Shown here: positions 43,575 through 53,599 of the stretch, one piece after another
Numbering within the stretch: position 1 is the first letter of the stretch
Layout: every line of letters starts with the position of its first letter
Position numbers and translations under genes: made by a program
Assembly: GCF_049472655.1 (NCBI RefSeq)
Contig: NZ_JAQNCS010000012.1
Location: 15,137 to 79,136, forward strand
Length of the DNA: 64,000 bases
From: Deferribacter abyssi
Lineage (GTDB): Bacteria; Chrysiogenota; Deferribacteres; Deferribacterales; Deferribacteraceae
Direction: 5' to 3'
Notes under the pieces: model-generated
What the model was told of the DNA's origin: nothing
The model's database searches: none
What the model saw: the letters and a program-made list of their open reading frames with translations, nothing else

Positions 43575-44546
43575 CTAAGCTTTTGTTCCCAAAATCTTCA
43601 TATACTGTACTCTTTCAAGGCTTTTAAATTCTTCTATAGTATCAATACCTTTACCCCTAATAGCCTTAATTGAAGATATATTCATATCATCCAAAGTTTT
43701 ATTAAGCTCAACTAACATATTCTCAGCATATTTTATGCCATTCTTATAAAACACAGATGCAATCTCTACTACAGATGCTCCCATATAAATATGCTCTAAT
43801 ATCTGCTTTGCATTATGAATCCCTCCTGTGGCAGCAATATTGATATCAATTTGTTTATGAATAACCCCTACCCATCTTAGCACCTGATAAGTCTCTGAAG
43901 CATTGCTAAAATAATTTACTGGAACATATTTCTCTTTATCTATATCATAAGACAGCTGATAATACCTGTTAAATATAACTATACCATCAGCACCTACATC
44001 TTTTAACCTTTTAACCATATATGGGATCGATGTAAAATACCACCCAATTTTAACCGCTATCGGAATATTTAAGTTAGCCTTAACACTTTCCGCTATATCT
44101 AAATACCTTTTCTCCACTTCTCTTGGATCATCATTAACACTAAAAGAAATATAAGAAATATTAAGTTCCAAACCATCAGCACCAGCCTCTTCTATAGATT
44201 TTGCATAATCAATCCATATCTCAGAATCTATACAATTGACACTGGCAAAAACAGGAATTTTCACACGTTTCTTAGCTTCTTTTATCAGATCTAAATATTT
44301 AGAACTTCCATACATTAATCCTGCAGAAGAATATTCATATTCATAAGCTTCAGGATGGAAATCGCTTGAGACTGCCCCCAATTCAGATTGAATTTCTTCT
44401 TCAAACAAAGATTTCAACACTACAGCAGCAACTCCAGCACTCTCAGCTTGACAAATATTATCAATATTCCTTGTTAAAGAACAACTTGCCAATATAATTG
44501 GGTTTTTCAATTCATATCCAAGATAAAATGTCTTAATATCAGCCAT
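43575..44546 (-). CDS. dihydroorotate dehydrogenase-like flavoprotein
   Basis: This 323-residue FMN-type TIM barrel opens with TFYLGYELKNPIILASCSLTRNIDNICQAESAGVAAVVLKSLFEEEI. It continues with GADGLELNISY, IAVKIGWY...VKRLKDVGADGIVIFNRYY, and NIAATGGIHNAKQILEHIYMGASVVEIASVF. This is the class 1 DHODH-like fold of a widespread subfamily with unassigned substrate. The active-site Cys expected in true class 1B enzymes is replaced, so it may not be the pyrimidine enzyme (pyrD). It sits 10 bp after ftsK. Confidence 0.85.
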   Translation of the reverse strand: MADIKTFYLGYELKNPIILASCSLTRNIDNICQAESAGVAAVVLKSLFEEEIQSELGAVSSDFHPEAYEYEYSSAGLMYGSSKYLDLIKEAKKRVKIPVFASVNCIDSEIWIDYAKSIEEAGADGLELNISYISFSVNDDPREVEKRYLDIAESVKANLNIPIAVKIGWYFTSIPYMVKRLKDVGADGIVIFNRYYQLSYDIDKEKYVPVNYFSNASETYQVLRWVGVIHKQIDINIAATGGIHNAKQILEHIYMGASVVEIASVFYKNGIKYAENMLVELNKTLDDMNISSIKAIRGKGIDTIEEFKSLERVQYMKILGTKA

Positions 44547-44556
44547 ACTTTACCTC

Positions 44557-46665
44557 TCATTCTTTTATTAAAACTTCTCTAGGTTTTGATGTCCCATCAC
44601 TTGGAGCTATAACACCTTGCTTCTCCATAATTTCCACAATTCTTGCAGCTCTATTATACCCAATTCTTAAATAGCGCTGAATCATAGAAATAGATGCAAA
44701 ACCTTTTTCTTTTACAAGCTCTAAAGCCTCATAGTATTTTTCGTCAAGTTCACTCTCATCAACCCCGTTAACATCTTCACTTTCGTCTTTCACAAGTTCC
44801 ATATTGTAAACAGGCTCAGCTACCCCTTTCAGATAATTAACAATCCTATTAACCTCACTTTCACTTACAAAACACCCATGAATCCTAATAGGCTCACTAC
44901 TTCCAGGAGGGATAAAAAGACTATCTCCTTTACCCAATAAAACCTCTGCACCGTTTTGATCAAGAATTGTTCTTGAGTCTGTTTTTGATGACACTCTAAA
45001 AGAAAGTCTCGCTGGCATGTTTGCTTTAATAATTCCTGTAATAACATTAACAGAAGGTCTTTGCGTTGCAAGAACGAGATGAATCCCCACAGCTCTTGCC
45101 ATTTGTGCTATTCTAATAATTGCCTGTTCCACCTCTTTGCCTGCAACAATCATTAAGTCCGCAAACTCATCCACAACAACTACAAGATAAGGTAGTTTAT
45201 CATACCCTTCTTTCTCAGCCAACTTATTATAAGAAATAATATTTCTTACTTTTTTCTCTGCAAGAAGTGCATATCTATGCTCCATTTCTTCCACAACATT
45301 TTTTAAAACATTTGCAGCCTTCCTAGGATTTACCACAACTGGTGCAGCAAGATGAGGTATCCCATCATATACACTAAGTTCTACCATCTTTGGATCAATC
45401 ATCACAAACTTCACTTCCTCATAAGAGGATTTATATAAAATGGAACAAATAATTCCGTTTATCGACACACTTTTACCACTGCCAGTAGTACCTGCAATAA
45501 GTAAGTGTGGCATTTTTGCTAAATCAGTAATATAAGGCTTACCAGAAATATCTTTACCAAGAACAATTGTAAGGGGAGAATTGCTTTTAACGAATTTCTC
45601 TGAGACTAACAACTCTCTTAAATACACAGTGGCTCTCTTATCATTTGGTAGCTCAATCCCCACTACAGACTTCCCAGGAATTGGAGCTATAATTCTCACA
45701 CTTACCGCACTCATGGCAAGGGCAAGATCATCTTCAAGATTTGCAATTTTGCTAATCTTTATACCTGGAGCAGGTTCAAACTCATATAGTGTCACTACTG
45801 GACCAGGCTGAATATCTTTAACTTTCCCTTCAACACCAAAATTTTTCAGTTTTTCTTCCAAGATTGTTGCATTCCTCTTTAGTTCTTCTTCTGAAACAGA
45901 AAAAACTTTATCATTAAACTCATCAAGCAAATCTATAGGAACAGCATATTTCAACTTTTTCGCCTCTTTTACATCAGACATTGGCGAAATATTTATGCTA
46001 TCATTTTCCGTGGCTATATCAATTTCACTAATTTCATCTAACCGCTCATCTCTAACGATTTTATTCTGCTTATCACTTTTATTTCTTTGCTTTTTAGAAA
46101 CTCTATTTCTCTTTTCAAACTTTATTCTTTTTAAAAAATTTAAATCAAGTCTATTAAATGCAATATCGTTTATAGCAAAAAACAAGGAAACAATAACACC
46201 AAAAAGAGTCAAAATAATTCCACCAATATTACCAAAAAAACTCTCAATATAATAATGGGAAAAAATACCTAAAACTCCACCAGCAAATTTCCCTTTGAAA
46301 AAGAAATCATGTTTTCCAATTATACCACTAAAAAAAGATAAAAACATAGATAATGCAAAAAAAGAAACAAATCTTGAAAACAGCTTAAGCCAACTCTCAC
46401 TTTTCCAAATATCTCTAATAACAAAAATAGCCATTATCACATATACAAGAGCACTCCAGCCAAAAATTGTGCCCATCAAATCAGAAAAATATGCACCAAT
46501 CTTACCAAATCCATTGTTTACTTTTAAACTTAAATCTGTAAAAACCAAATTGCTAAATGATGGATCGTTCTCTGAATATGTAAACAGCGATATCGATATA
46601 AAAATAAAAACAAATACTGCTATTAAAAGTTTTAATACTTTTTTGTTTTTTTCATCTAAAGCCAT
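44557..46665 (-). CDS. ftsK: DNA translocase FtsK/SpoIIIE
   Basis: This 702-residue protein has four N-terminal transmembrane helices (about 10-165) and a short charged linker, much shorter than in E. coli. The alpha domain and the beta RecA-like motor follow, with Walker A GTTGSGKSVSINGI and Walker B YLVVVVDEFADLM, then LVLATQRPSVNVITGIIKANMPARLSFRVSSKTDSRTILD. The gamma winged helix (FASISMIQRYLRIGYNRAARIVEIMEKQGVI) reads KOPS sequences. It segregates chromosome dimers at the septum. It overlaps uppP by 10 bases. Confidence 0.97.
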   Translation of the reverse strand: MALDEKNKKVLKLLIAVFVFIFISISLFTYSENDPSFSNLVFTDLSLKVNNGFGKIGAYFSDLMGTIFGWSALVYVIMAIFVIRDIWKSESWLKLFSRFVSFFALSMFLSFFSGIIGKHDFFFKGKFAGGVLGIFSHYYIESFFGNIGGIILTLFGVIVSLFFAINDIAFNRLDLNFLKRIKFEKRNRVSKKQRNKSDKQNKIVRDERLDEISEIDIATENDSINISPMSDVKEAKKLKYAVPIDLLDEFNDKVFSVSEEELKRNATILEEKLKNFGVEGKVKDIQPGPVVTLYEFEPAPGIKISKIANLEDDLALAMSAVSVRIIAPIPGKSVVGIELPNDKRATVYLRELLVSEKFVKSNSPLTIVLGKDISGKPYITDLAKMPHLLIAGTTGSGKSVSINGIICSILYKSSYEEVKFVMIDPKMVELSVYDGIPHLAAPVVVNPRKAANVLKNVVEEMEHRYALLAEKKVRNIISYNKLAEKEGYDKLPYLVVVVDEFADLMIVAGKEVEQAIIRIAQMARAVGIHLVLATQRPSVNVITGIIKANMPARLSFRVSSKTDSRTILDQNGAEVLLGKGDSLFIPPGSSEPIRIHGCFVSESEVNRIVNYLKGVAEPVYNMELVKDESEDVNGVDESELDEKYYEALELVKEKGFASISMIQRYLRIGYNRAARIVEIMEKQGVIAPSDGTSKPREVLIKE

Positions 46666-47447
46666 ACTACTGCAGTTATCCCCACAATTAAGCAGTAAAT
46701 CGCAAATATTTTTAAATTAGCTTTTTTTACAAAATTGATAACTAAAGACAATGCCACCAAACCACTTATAAACGCCGCTGTCATACCAAATAAATAAGCA
46801 TTTAGATTACTCAAACTTACAACGTCAACATTCTTTATTTGCAATAAAGTAGCTCCCAAAATAGCTGGAACTGATACTAAAAACGAAAACTCCGCAGCTT
46901 CATCTCTCTTCACCCCCAGAAAAATAGCAGTAGCAATAGTGGATCCTGAGCGAGATATTCCAGGTATAACCGCAAACCCCTGTACTATACCAATAATGAA
47001 AGATTTTGTCCCATCAATTTGCATATGACCTTTACCTTTATCTGATAGATAGAGAATTATAGATGTTATAATCAATGCATAACCAACATAAACAATCTTC
47101 GAAAACAAAATTTCCACATATTTCTCTAAAAATAAACCGATAATAGCTGTTGGTACTGATGCAATAATAATACCCCACAAAAATCTTTTATTTTCGTAAT
47201 AAATCACTCTATATTTTCTAATAAATATCCCAAAAAAAGCAGCAATAATTTTACCTATTCTTTTGCGAAAATAAACCAGTATAGAAAGCAAAGTAGCAAA
47301 ATGTAATAAAATATCATAAAAAATCCCTGGCTCATTAAAATTTTTCATTAAACTCTGAGCAATTACAAGATGACCACTTGAACTAATAGGTAAAAACTCA
47401 GTCAAACCTTGAATTAAACCAAGAAGTAATGCATCATTAATATTCAC
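46656..47447 (-). CDS. uppP: undecaprenyl-diphosphatase (BacA/UppP)
   Basis: This 263-residue integral membrane protein has the family motifs GLIQGLTEFLPISSSGHLVI near residue 10 and GIVQGFAVIPGISRSGSTIATAIFLGVKRDEAAEFSFL near residue 150, with about eight helices. It recycles undecaprenyl pyrophosphate to the carrier lipid used for peptidoglycan synthesis. Overlap with ftsK by 10 bases and an 11-bp gap to rnj indicate one transcript. Confidence 0.96.
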   Translation of the reverse strand: MNINDALLLGLIQGLTEFLPISSSGHLVIAQSLMKNFNEPGIFYDILLHFATLLSILVYFRKRIGKIIAAFFGIFIRKYRVIYYENKRFLWGIIIASVPTAIIGLFLEKYVEILFSKIVYVGYALIITSIILYLSDKGKGHMQIDGTKSFIIGIVQGFAVIPGISRSGSTIATAIFLGVKRDEAAEFSFLVSVPAILGATLLQIKNVDVVSLSNLNAYLFGMTAAFISGLVALSLVINFVKKANLKIFAIYCLIVGITAVVWL

Positions 47448-47458
47448 CGTTCACCCCT

Positions 47459-49045
47459 TTATAACAGATATTTAACAATAGGTCTTTTATCAAATTTCCT
47501 TTTAAAGAAACGTTTTACAATTTTTTCTACAAATTCCTCCCTAGAAACTTCTACATCAATCAAATTGTCTAATAAAAAATTAGACAACATTGTGATATAT
47601 TTTTTATCAAGGTTAAAACCAATTACTTCAAACTTAAAATCTCCATTGATTTCTTGTATAAGCACAATCCCATCCCTTGAAAGATGTTTCTTTATTTTCA
47701 AATCTTCCTCACTTAAAATAAAATCACCTCTTCCATCAATGTATCTTCTACCAACTTCCATTTTATTTTCGCCAATAAGATTTTCATCTTCAAAAACCAA
47801 AACATCCCCATCTTCTACAAAAAGTCCTTTCGTTTGAATATCATAATGCACTTCCTCTAACAACTCAATATGAGTCTTCATATGTCTATACTTTCCATGT
47901 ATAGGTATCAAATATTTTGGTCTTATAAAATTCAACAACAATTTTGCTTCTTCTTTTGATGCATGTCCAGATACATGTATTTTTTTTTCCTCTATATCCA
48001 CCACTTTTGCACCAAAATAATAAAGCTTATTTATTGTGTTGTTTAAATTCAGTTCATTACCAGGAATAACTCTTGCAGATATAATAAAAAGGTCCCCTTC
48101 TTTTGCTTTCAAAATTTTCCTTTCATTTGCAGCTATTTTATAAAGAGTTGAATTAACCTCACCCTGACAACCAGAAATAATATAGCAAATTTTATCATCA
48201 TCTATTTTTTTAGCCTCTGTTAAATTAACCATCAAATCATCAGGAAAACTTAATAACCCCAGCTCCCTACCAATTTTTACACTTTTAACTACCGAAGTAC
48301 CATCAACTACCACTTTTCTACCAATCTGCTGACAAATATCTATAACCTGTTTTATTCTATCAATATTTGACGAAAATGTAGTAAAAAAAACACGCCCTTT
48401 AGCTTGTAGAAAAACATCTAACAAATCATTATACACAGATGATTCTGATGATGTAATCCCTTCATTTATAACATTTGTAGAATCTGATAATAATACAGTA
48501 ATCCCTCTTTTCCCAATCTCCATAAATCTATGAACGTCAAAAGGTTTACCATTTACAGGAGCTTGATCCATTTTATAATCAGAAATATGTAATATTTTAT
48601 AGTCATCATTTTCTATATAAAGTCCAAATGTATCCTGAATTGAATGTGTAACTCCCACAAATTCCACTTTAAAATCTCCAAAACAGTAAACATCACCATC
48701 ACGCACAACTGTATTTTCCAATTTAATTTTTTTCTCTTTCAATTTAGATTCAATAAGTTTTAATGTTAATTCTCCCCCATATATAGGCAACTTATATTCT
48801 TTAAGCAAATAACTTACACCACCTATATGATCTTCATGACCATGAGTTAATATTATACCACGTAATTTATTTTTGATTTTGTCAATATACCACCAATCAG
48901 GAATTATCATATCTATGCCTGGATAACTGTTATCCGCAAATTTTACACCACAATCTACAATAATCGCGCTATTTTCACTTTCATAAAGATACATATTCAT
49001 CCCAATTTCACCTGCACCACCTAGAAATATTATTTGTGATGACAT
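47459..49045 (-). CDS. rnj: ribonuclease J (beta-CASP metallo-beta-lactamase)
   Basis: This 528-residue protein has the metallo-beta-lactamase motif LTHGHEDHIGG near residue 68 and LSDSTNV and HISDYKMD metal ligands. The beta-CASP domain contains VFFTTFSSNIDRIKQVID, SGCQGE, HVSGHASKEE and PIHGKYRHMKTHIELLEE. RNase J is a 5'-3' exonuclease and endonuclease of mRNA decay. The usual basic C-terminal domain is shortened but present. It lies 1 base from the ubiB-like gene and 11 bp before uppP. Confidence 0.93.
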   Translation of the reverse strand: MSSQIIFLGGAGEIGMNMYLYESENSAIIVDCGVKFADNSYPGIDMIIPDWWYIDKIKNKLRGIILTHGHEDHIGGVSYLLKEYKLPIYGGELTLKLIESKLKEKKIKLENTVVRDGDVYCFGDFKVEFVGVTHSIQDTFGLYIENDDYKILHISDYKMDQAPVNGKPFDVHRFMEIGKRGITVLLSDSTNVINEGITSSESSVYNDLLDVFLQAKGRVFFTTFSSNIDRIKQVIDICQQIGRKVVVDGTSVVKSVKIGRELGLLSFPDDLMVNLTEAKKIDDDKICYIISGCQGEVNSTLYKIAANERKILKAKEGDLFIISARVIPGNELNLNNTINKLYYFGAKVVDIEEKKIHVSGHASKEEAKLLLNFIRPKYLIPIHGKYRHMKTHIELLEEVHYDIQTKGLFVEDGDVLVFEDENLIGENKMEVGRRYIDGRGDFILSEEDLKIKKHLSRDGIVLIQEINGDFKFEVIGFNLDKKYITMLSNFLLDNLIDVEVSREEFVEKIVKRFFKRKFDKRPIVKYLL

Positions 49046-50719
49046 TTACAACCTACCTGACCTAAAATATCCTATTGCCAACAATACTCCCATCATCATT
49101 GATACAAGAAACCCAGCAATCCCAAAAATTGATATACCATAAATCTTTGGTCCAAAGTCTTCTATCAGCATTATCGTACTCGAAAAAACCGTAAAAGCAA
49201 TCATTATACTAAAACCCAACCTATTTGAGGCCCTATCATGATGTTTTATATACTCATCAAGTTCTTTGATAATTACATTTACACCTAATTCAGCATTTTC
49301 AATATTTTTTACCAGTCTTTTATAATTTTTTGGAAAATTCTCTATTACATACTTATAATCCATTATAAGTCTTCTAAAATCATTCAATATAAGGTCAAAT
49401 GAAAGCTCATTTTTGATTACCTTGTATGCATACCCTTTAGCATAATCAAGCATATTAAAGTCAGGATACAACTTTCTACCTATCGATTCTAAAAACATAA
49501 ATGTTTTCATTATCAAAAAGTAATCTTTTGGAAAATAAAATTTGAATTTTTTACCAATAACAAATATTCTTTCAATACTTTTTTTGATATTTACTCTTTC
49601 AAGCTCTTTACCATAAACAGGAAGCAACAAATCAGTAAGTTCGCTTTTTATTTTTCTAATATCTTGATCTTCATCAATTATTCCAAAACTCACAAATTCA
49701 TCAACAAGTGCTTCAATATCAAACTCTATCAAATATCTAAATAAGTGACTCAAATGTATCAACAACTCTCTATCTATCTTTCCAATAATTCCAAAATCAA
49801 AAACAACAATACGCCCTTTATCATCAATTACAAAATTCCCTGCATGTGGATCACCGTGAAAAAAACGTAAATCAAAAACCTGTTGCATATAAAAATCAAC
49901 ACCAGCTTCTGCAATTTCCCTTGTATTAAAACCGGCCTTTTTCAGCTTTTTTACTTCATCAATTGGGATACCAGAATGATAGCTCATTACAATAACATCA
50001 TCATTACACATATCTTCAAAAACTTCAGGAATCACAATTTTAGAATTAGCATTGAAAAATTCTCTAAATTTTTTCATATATGCTACTTCAATTTCAAAAT
50101 CCAGTTCCTTAAGAAGTTGGTTGTAAAACTCTTCAAGATACTCACTTATTTTCCATTCTGCTGCTTCTTCAATATATTTTTCTGCAGTATTTGCAATCCA
50201 CAATGCTATAGCAAAATCTGTTTCAACCTGCTCTTTGATGCCATCCCTTTTTATTTTTAAAACAACATCTCGGCCATTTTTCAAGCGTGCTCTGTGTACC
50301 TGAGCAATAGAAGCCGCAGCTAAAGGAGTTTCTTCAATATAATCAAAGTATTTTGAAGGGTCTTTATATATTCTTGTCAATTTTTCATATATTCTTTCAA
50401 AAGGTATAGAAACAACAGAATCCTGCAACTTTGAAAGTTCTTGAACAAGTTCTGCTGGTATTAAATCATCTCTAGCACTTAACATTTGTCCAAGCTTTAT
50501 AAAAGTAGGTCCAAGAGTCTCAAGCATTTCTCTAATACGAACTTCTACAGGTAATGCAGACCTTTTCTTATATCTTCCAAATGTTATAATTTTTTTCCCA
50601 AAACCAATTAAAGATGACAAATAGATATCATCTAGATATTTACCAAAACCGTGACTAGCTATCACAAAAAGAATCTCTTTTAATCTATTAATATTACGAA
50701 AGGTCCTAATAAAATTCAA
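49046..50719 (-). CDS. ABC1/UbiB (AarF) family atypical kinase
   Basis: In this 557-residue protein the KxGQ motif (LGPTFIKLGQMLSARDDLIPAELVQELSKLQD) is followed by the A-rich loop PLAAASIAQVHRARL, VVLKIKRDGI (catalytic Lys), FFHGDPHAGNFVIDDKGRIVVFDFGIIG (catalytic loop and DFG) and two C-terminal transmembrane helices. The UbiB family is needed for ubiquinone or other isoprenoid lipid homeostasis through ATPase activity. The gene is close to uppP, which also handles isoprenoid carriers. It is the first gene of the minus-strand run; its promoter is not obvious in the adjacent intergenic region. Confidence 0.9.
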   Translation of the reverse strand: MNFIRTFRNINRLKEILFVIASHGFGKYLDDIYLSSLIGFGKKIITFGRYKKRSALPVEVRIREMLETLGPTFIKLGQMLSARDDLIPAELVQELSKLQDSVVSIPFERIYEKLTRIYKDPSKYFDYIEETPLAAASIAQVHRARLKNGRDVVLKIKRDGIKEQVETDFAIALWIANTAEKYIEEAAEWKISEYLEEFYNQLLKELDFEIEVAYMKKFREFFNANSKIVIPEVFEDMCNDDVIVMSYHSGIPIDEVKKLKKAGFNTREIAEAGVDFYMQQVFDLRFFHGDPHAGNFVIDDKGRIVVFDFGIIGKIDRELLIHLSHLFRYLIEFDIEALVDEFVSFGIIDEDQDIRKIKSELTDLLLPVYGKELERVNIKKSIERIFVIGKKFKFYFPKDYFLIMKTFMFLESIGRKLYPDFNMLDYAKGYAYKVIKNELSFDLILNDFRRLIMDYKYVIENFPKNYKRLVKNIENAELGVNVIIKELDEYIKHHDRASNRLGFSIMIAFTVFSSTIMLIEDFGPKIYGISIFGIAGFLVSMMMGVLLAIGYFRSGRL

Positions 50720-51074
50720 AATTCACCTCTTTTGATATTTTAGCACAAAACATTTATACATCAATAGAAGATATCACTGGAATCAACCTATTTCTTATAA
50801 CAGCTTGTTGTATACACAATAGAAAGGACAATATATTTCACTGGTATTTACAGCACAACATAATGTACCTCAAAAAATATATCTTAATATCCTATTATGC
50901 ATAAAAATCTTTTTAACGCCCCTATAATTACATAGTACATTTATTCACATTTTTTACAAACACAGAATTTTCTGCTATAATACAATATGGCTAATCATAG
51001 AATTATCTGTGAAACTTATAGATCTTTATCTTTTCTATTCCATCTTTTTACTTTCAAAAAAGGGGTAAACTAAC
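50720..51074. other. 355-bp divergent intergenic region
   Basis: The region lies between the ubiB-like gene (minus) and the PAN/WSC-domain gene (plus). It contains the promoter at 50953-50981, listed separately. No credible small gene or structured RNA is visible. A T/A-rich stretch with a short TTGTATACACAA-like near-palindrome at about 50808-50819 resembles half of the 32-bp palindrome core at 6996-7027. Confidence 0.55.
50953..50981 (+). promoter_or_regulatory. promoter of the PAN/WSC-domain gene
   Basis: TTTACA (50953-50958), a 17-bp spacer and TATAAT (50976-50981) make a strong sigma-70-type promoter. It is 94 bp upstream of the start codon at 51075. The 5' untranslated region of about 85 bases has no clear structure. 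Confidence 0.7.
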
Positions 51075-52631
51075 ATGAGAATATTAACAATATTTTTTGT
51101 GTTATTAACAGTTTCACTCGCATTTGGTTCACAAAACGTAATGCAAAAAAAGAACTTTACAATGGATAACCATATTGACTCAAAAATAGAAATTAATACT
51201 GATAGACCAGGCAATGATTATAAGAATTTTAACTTACCATTTCCAGATTATAATTTATGTATGCAAGAATGTGAAAAAGATCCGAAATGTAAAGCATGGA
51301 CTTACGTTAAACCTAACTCTGGGCAAGGTCTGTATCCAAGATGTTGGTTAAAATATAACATACCAACACCAATTAAAAACAATTGTTGCATATCTGGAAT
51401 TAAAAATGTTACCAATAAAGCCAACATCTCAAAAAATAATATCAACACAGAAAGTTGGTTTAAAAATTGGGAAATAATCCAATTACCAACGGCTCCTAAC
51501 GGTAAAATAGGTGTTATAGCAGGCTCAAATGAAACTTTCGGTTGGAAAAAACCAGTAAGAAAACTAGGGGATGCAATGCCGCCTTCAGGAGCAAAGGGTG
51601 CAGCACTTTATCTTCATCCAATAAGCCCTAATAAACCAACTATTTTGAAAGGTAAATATTTCGTTAATTCAAAAGAAAAATTGTTAATGTTTCGTGTAGC
51701 AGGAAACATCAATGGAGACTTTCTACTAGAAGTTAAAATAAATGGAATAAAAGCACTTGAAAGAGTTGTTAATGGTAAAAAATGGTATGAACTAACAATT
51801 CCCTTACAACAATATTACGGTAAAAACATAGATGTAGAAATGCTAATCAAAGCAAACGGTTGGTATTATGAATATGCTTTCATTGATGAAATCAAACTGA
51901 TTGACAACCCATATATTAATGTAAATAACAATTCCTCAGAAGATAAAGAAAAAATCGATTTAAATTATTTAGGCTGTTTTAAAGATGCAGGTGACCCAGC
52001 AGGATTAAGAGGAAGGGATTTAGGAGCTTGGTGGTTTTCTTCAGCTAATATGACTCCACAGCTCTGTATACAAGAATGCGGTAAAAGAGGTTATATTTAT
52101 TCCGGTGTTCAATATGGCTCACAGTGCTTTTGTGACAACAATTACGGAATGTACGGACCTGCAAATAACTGCAACATGAAATGTTCAGGAGATACTTCTA
52201 AAATTTGTGGAGGTGTTTGGGCAAATGACGTATACAAAACTGATACTCAACATATCAATAACACACCACAACAATCCTCAATCATTTATAAAATATCTGA
52301 ATGCGCTGCATATCAAAATTCTGACAATTATTTAAACAAATCAATACCTGAATTCTTAAATAAAACAATTTCAAAAATCTTTATCACTTGTAAAGTAAAA
52401 AACATCCCTATAAATACAGTATTAACAGCACAATGGTATTACATCCAGCCAGATGGCGAAAAAATGTTTATAATTAATTACCCATTCGAAATAAAGCAGG
52501 TAAACTATACAGGTTATCTCACTTATCATTTAGAGATGCCGTCTGATAAACTATGGCCACCAGGAAATTATGAAGTTATAATTACAAACAATGGTACACA
52601 GTTAAAAACCATTACGTTTAAAGTCAGATAG
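51075..52631 (+). CDS. secreted protein with PAN/Apple and WSC domains
   Basis: This 518-residue protein starts with a signal peptide (residues 1-18, MRILTIFFVLLTVSLAFG). Residues 42-112 are a PAN/Apple domain with Cys-rich pattern YNLCMQECEKDPKCKAWTYV...CWLK...CCISG. Residues 130-285 look like a beta-jelly-roll of carbohydrate-binding type. Residues 298-392 are a WSC domain: LGCFKDAG, CIQECGKRGYIYSGVQYGSQCFC, CNMKCSGDTSKICGG and NDVYKT. Residues 400-518 form an Ig-like or beta-sandwich end. WSC domains bind polysaccharide in eukaryotic cell-wall sensors and fungal enzymes and are rare in bacteria. A single gene with its own promoter, it probably binds a surface or environmental glycan. Confidence 0.85.
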   Translation: MRILTIFFVLLTVSLAFGSQNVMQKKNFTMDNHIDSKIEINTDRPGNDYKNFNLPFPDYNLCMQECEKDPKCKAWTYVKPNSGQGLYPRCWLKYNIPTPIKNNCCISGIKNVTNKANISKNNINTESWFKNWEIIQLPTAPNGKIGVIAGSNETFGWKKPVRKLGDAMPPSGAKGAALYLHPISPNKPTILKGKYFVNSKEKLLMFRVAGNINGDFLLEVKINGIKALERVVNGKKWYELTIPLQQYYGKNIDVEMLIKANGWYYEYAFIDEIKLIDNPYINVNNNSSEDKEKIDLNYLGCFKDAGDPAGLRGRDLGAWWFSSANMTPQLCIQECGKRGYIYSGVQYGSQCFCDNNYGMYGPANNCNMKCSGDTSKICGGVWANDVYKTDTQHINNTPQQSSIIYKISECAAYQNSDNYLNKSIPEFLNKTISKIFITCKVKNIPINTVLTAQWYYIQPDGEKMFIINYPFEIKQVNYTGYLTYHLEMPSDKLWPPGNYEVIITNNGTQLKTITFKVR

Positions 52632-52719
52632 ATTAAAAAACAATTAGTCTTTGTTTTGGAAACATATTTAATTGATAAGCAAAACATTATTCATTTATAA
52701 CGCTTATAAAAATATATCT

Positions 52720-52740
52720 AAAGGGGGGCAAGCCCCCTTT
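52720..52740 (+). terminator. hairpin after the PAN/WSC gene
   Basis: AAAGGGGG and CCCCCTTT form an 8-bp GC-rich stem with a GCAAG loop, 88 bp after the stop codon. No long T tract follows on the plus strand, so terminator function is likely but not certain. On the minus strand it is followed by TTTAGATATATTTTT. Confidence 0.5.
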
Positions 52741-53599
52741 AAAACCCCTATAAGGAAAACAGACCGGATAAAGATTTATTTACTATCTTTTAATTTATTA
52801 CAAAATCTCTTTAGTTAGTATGTACTACCATATATCAGTAAAGCTAACTTTAACTTATTTCTTAAAACAACTTCTTCAATTAATCACAATTTTAAAATCA
52901 TGCGACACCACCATGTTTTGTAATTATAAAAAAATGTTTTATATTTTATTGATAGACAAAAAACCCACTGTTAACCACGTACTATCAGAAGCAATAGATG
53001 TTATCACGACTAATATACAAAACAAAACCATCTATTATCTATCAACTTTTTATATTGATACCCCTTCAAATATTTCCATCTACTACAACAAAAAAATATC
53101 TCTTATATTGCAATTAATTACACAAAATAAAACAATATATAAAATATACTTAAACATTATTCATTTATTTCATCGGTGTTTTATAAGGCATTTTTTGCTT
53201 GACATTATTTCTACTTTACATATTATAAACATAAATATCGCAATAAATAATACGCTGTTTGATAATCAAATATATTTAGGGATCTGTCTTTAACATTAAA
53301 GATAAAACCTTAGCACCTAAACGAGACATACTAAAAACCGTAACCTATGGTATTAAACTATGTAAAGTATGACTTTACTGAAAATCTTAACATTCACATT
53401 GATTACTTAAAAGCTATCTATAAAATAAAAAGATGAAAAACTATATCAAAGAAACGATATTAAGATAGTTAAGCAAGCCAGCAAAACCTGATGATCTACA
53501 AAGTCAGAAAATGATTCTTGTAATAAAATAAACCATTCAAAATATAAATCATACACTAAAAACCACTGCAAATATAATGTCTTACAAAGGAGGTTAAAT
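52741..53599. other. 860-bp intergenic region, probably decayed sequence
   Basis: No convincing intact gene is present. A 157-codon frame (52820-53293) is listed separately as a possible pseudogene. The bases 53294-53590 hold many stops in all frames. AAAGGAGG just before 53600 is the ribosome binding site of the acyl-CoA ligase gene. No clear promoter for that operon was identified. Confidence 0.5.
52820..53293 (+). pseudogene. possible degenerate histidine-kinase fragment
   Basis: This 157-codon frame has no ribosome binding site. The stretch VLSEAIDVITTNIQNKTIYYLSTFYIDTP, then YYNKKISLILQLITQN, follows the pattern of the linker and N-box of histidine kinases (…L..vi..…ei..y.dlP…i..D..rl.qIL.NLi.NA). 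The Asp of the ADxxRL motif and the catalytic Asn-Ala are missing. The frame is very rich in Ile and Asn and could equally be random AT-rich sequence. No flanking domains remain. The family assignment is weak. Confidence 0.25.

Noticed and set aside
50808..50819. TTGTATACACAA near-palindrome as a second copy of the operator at 6996-7027
   Set aside because: It matches only the core TTGTATAC and breaks symmetry after it; too short to support as a regulator site without a genome-wide search.
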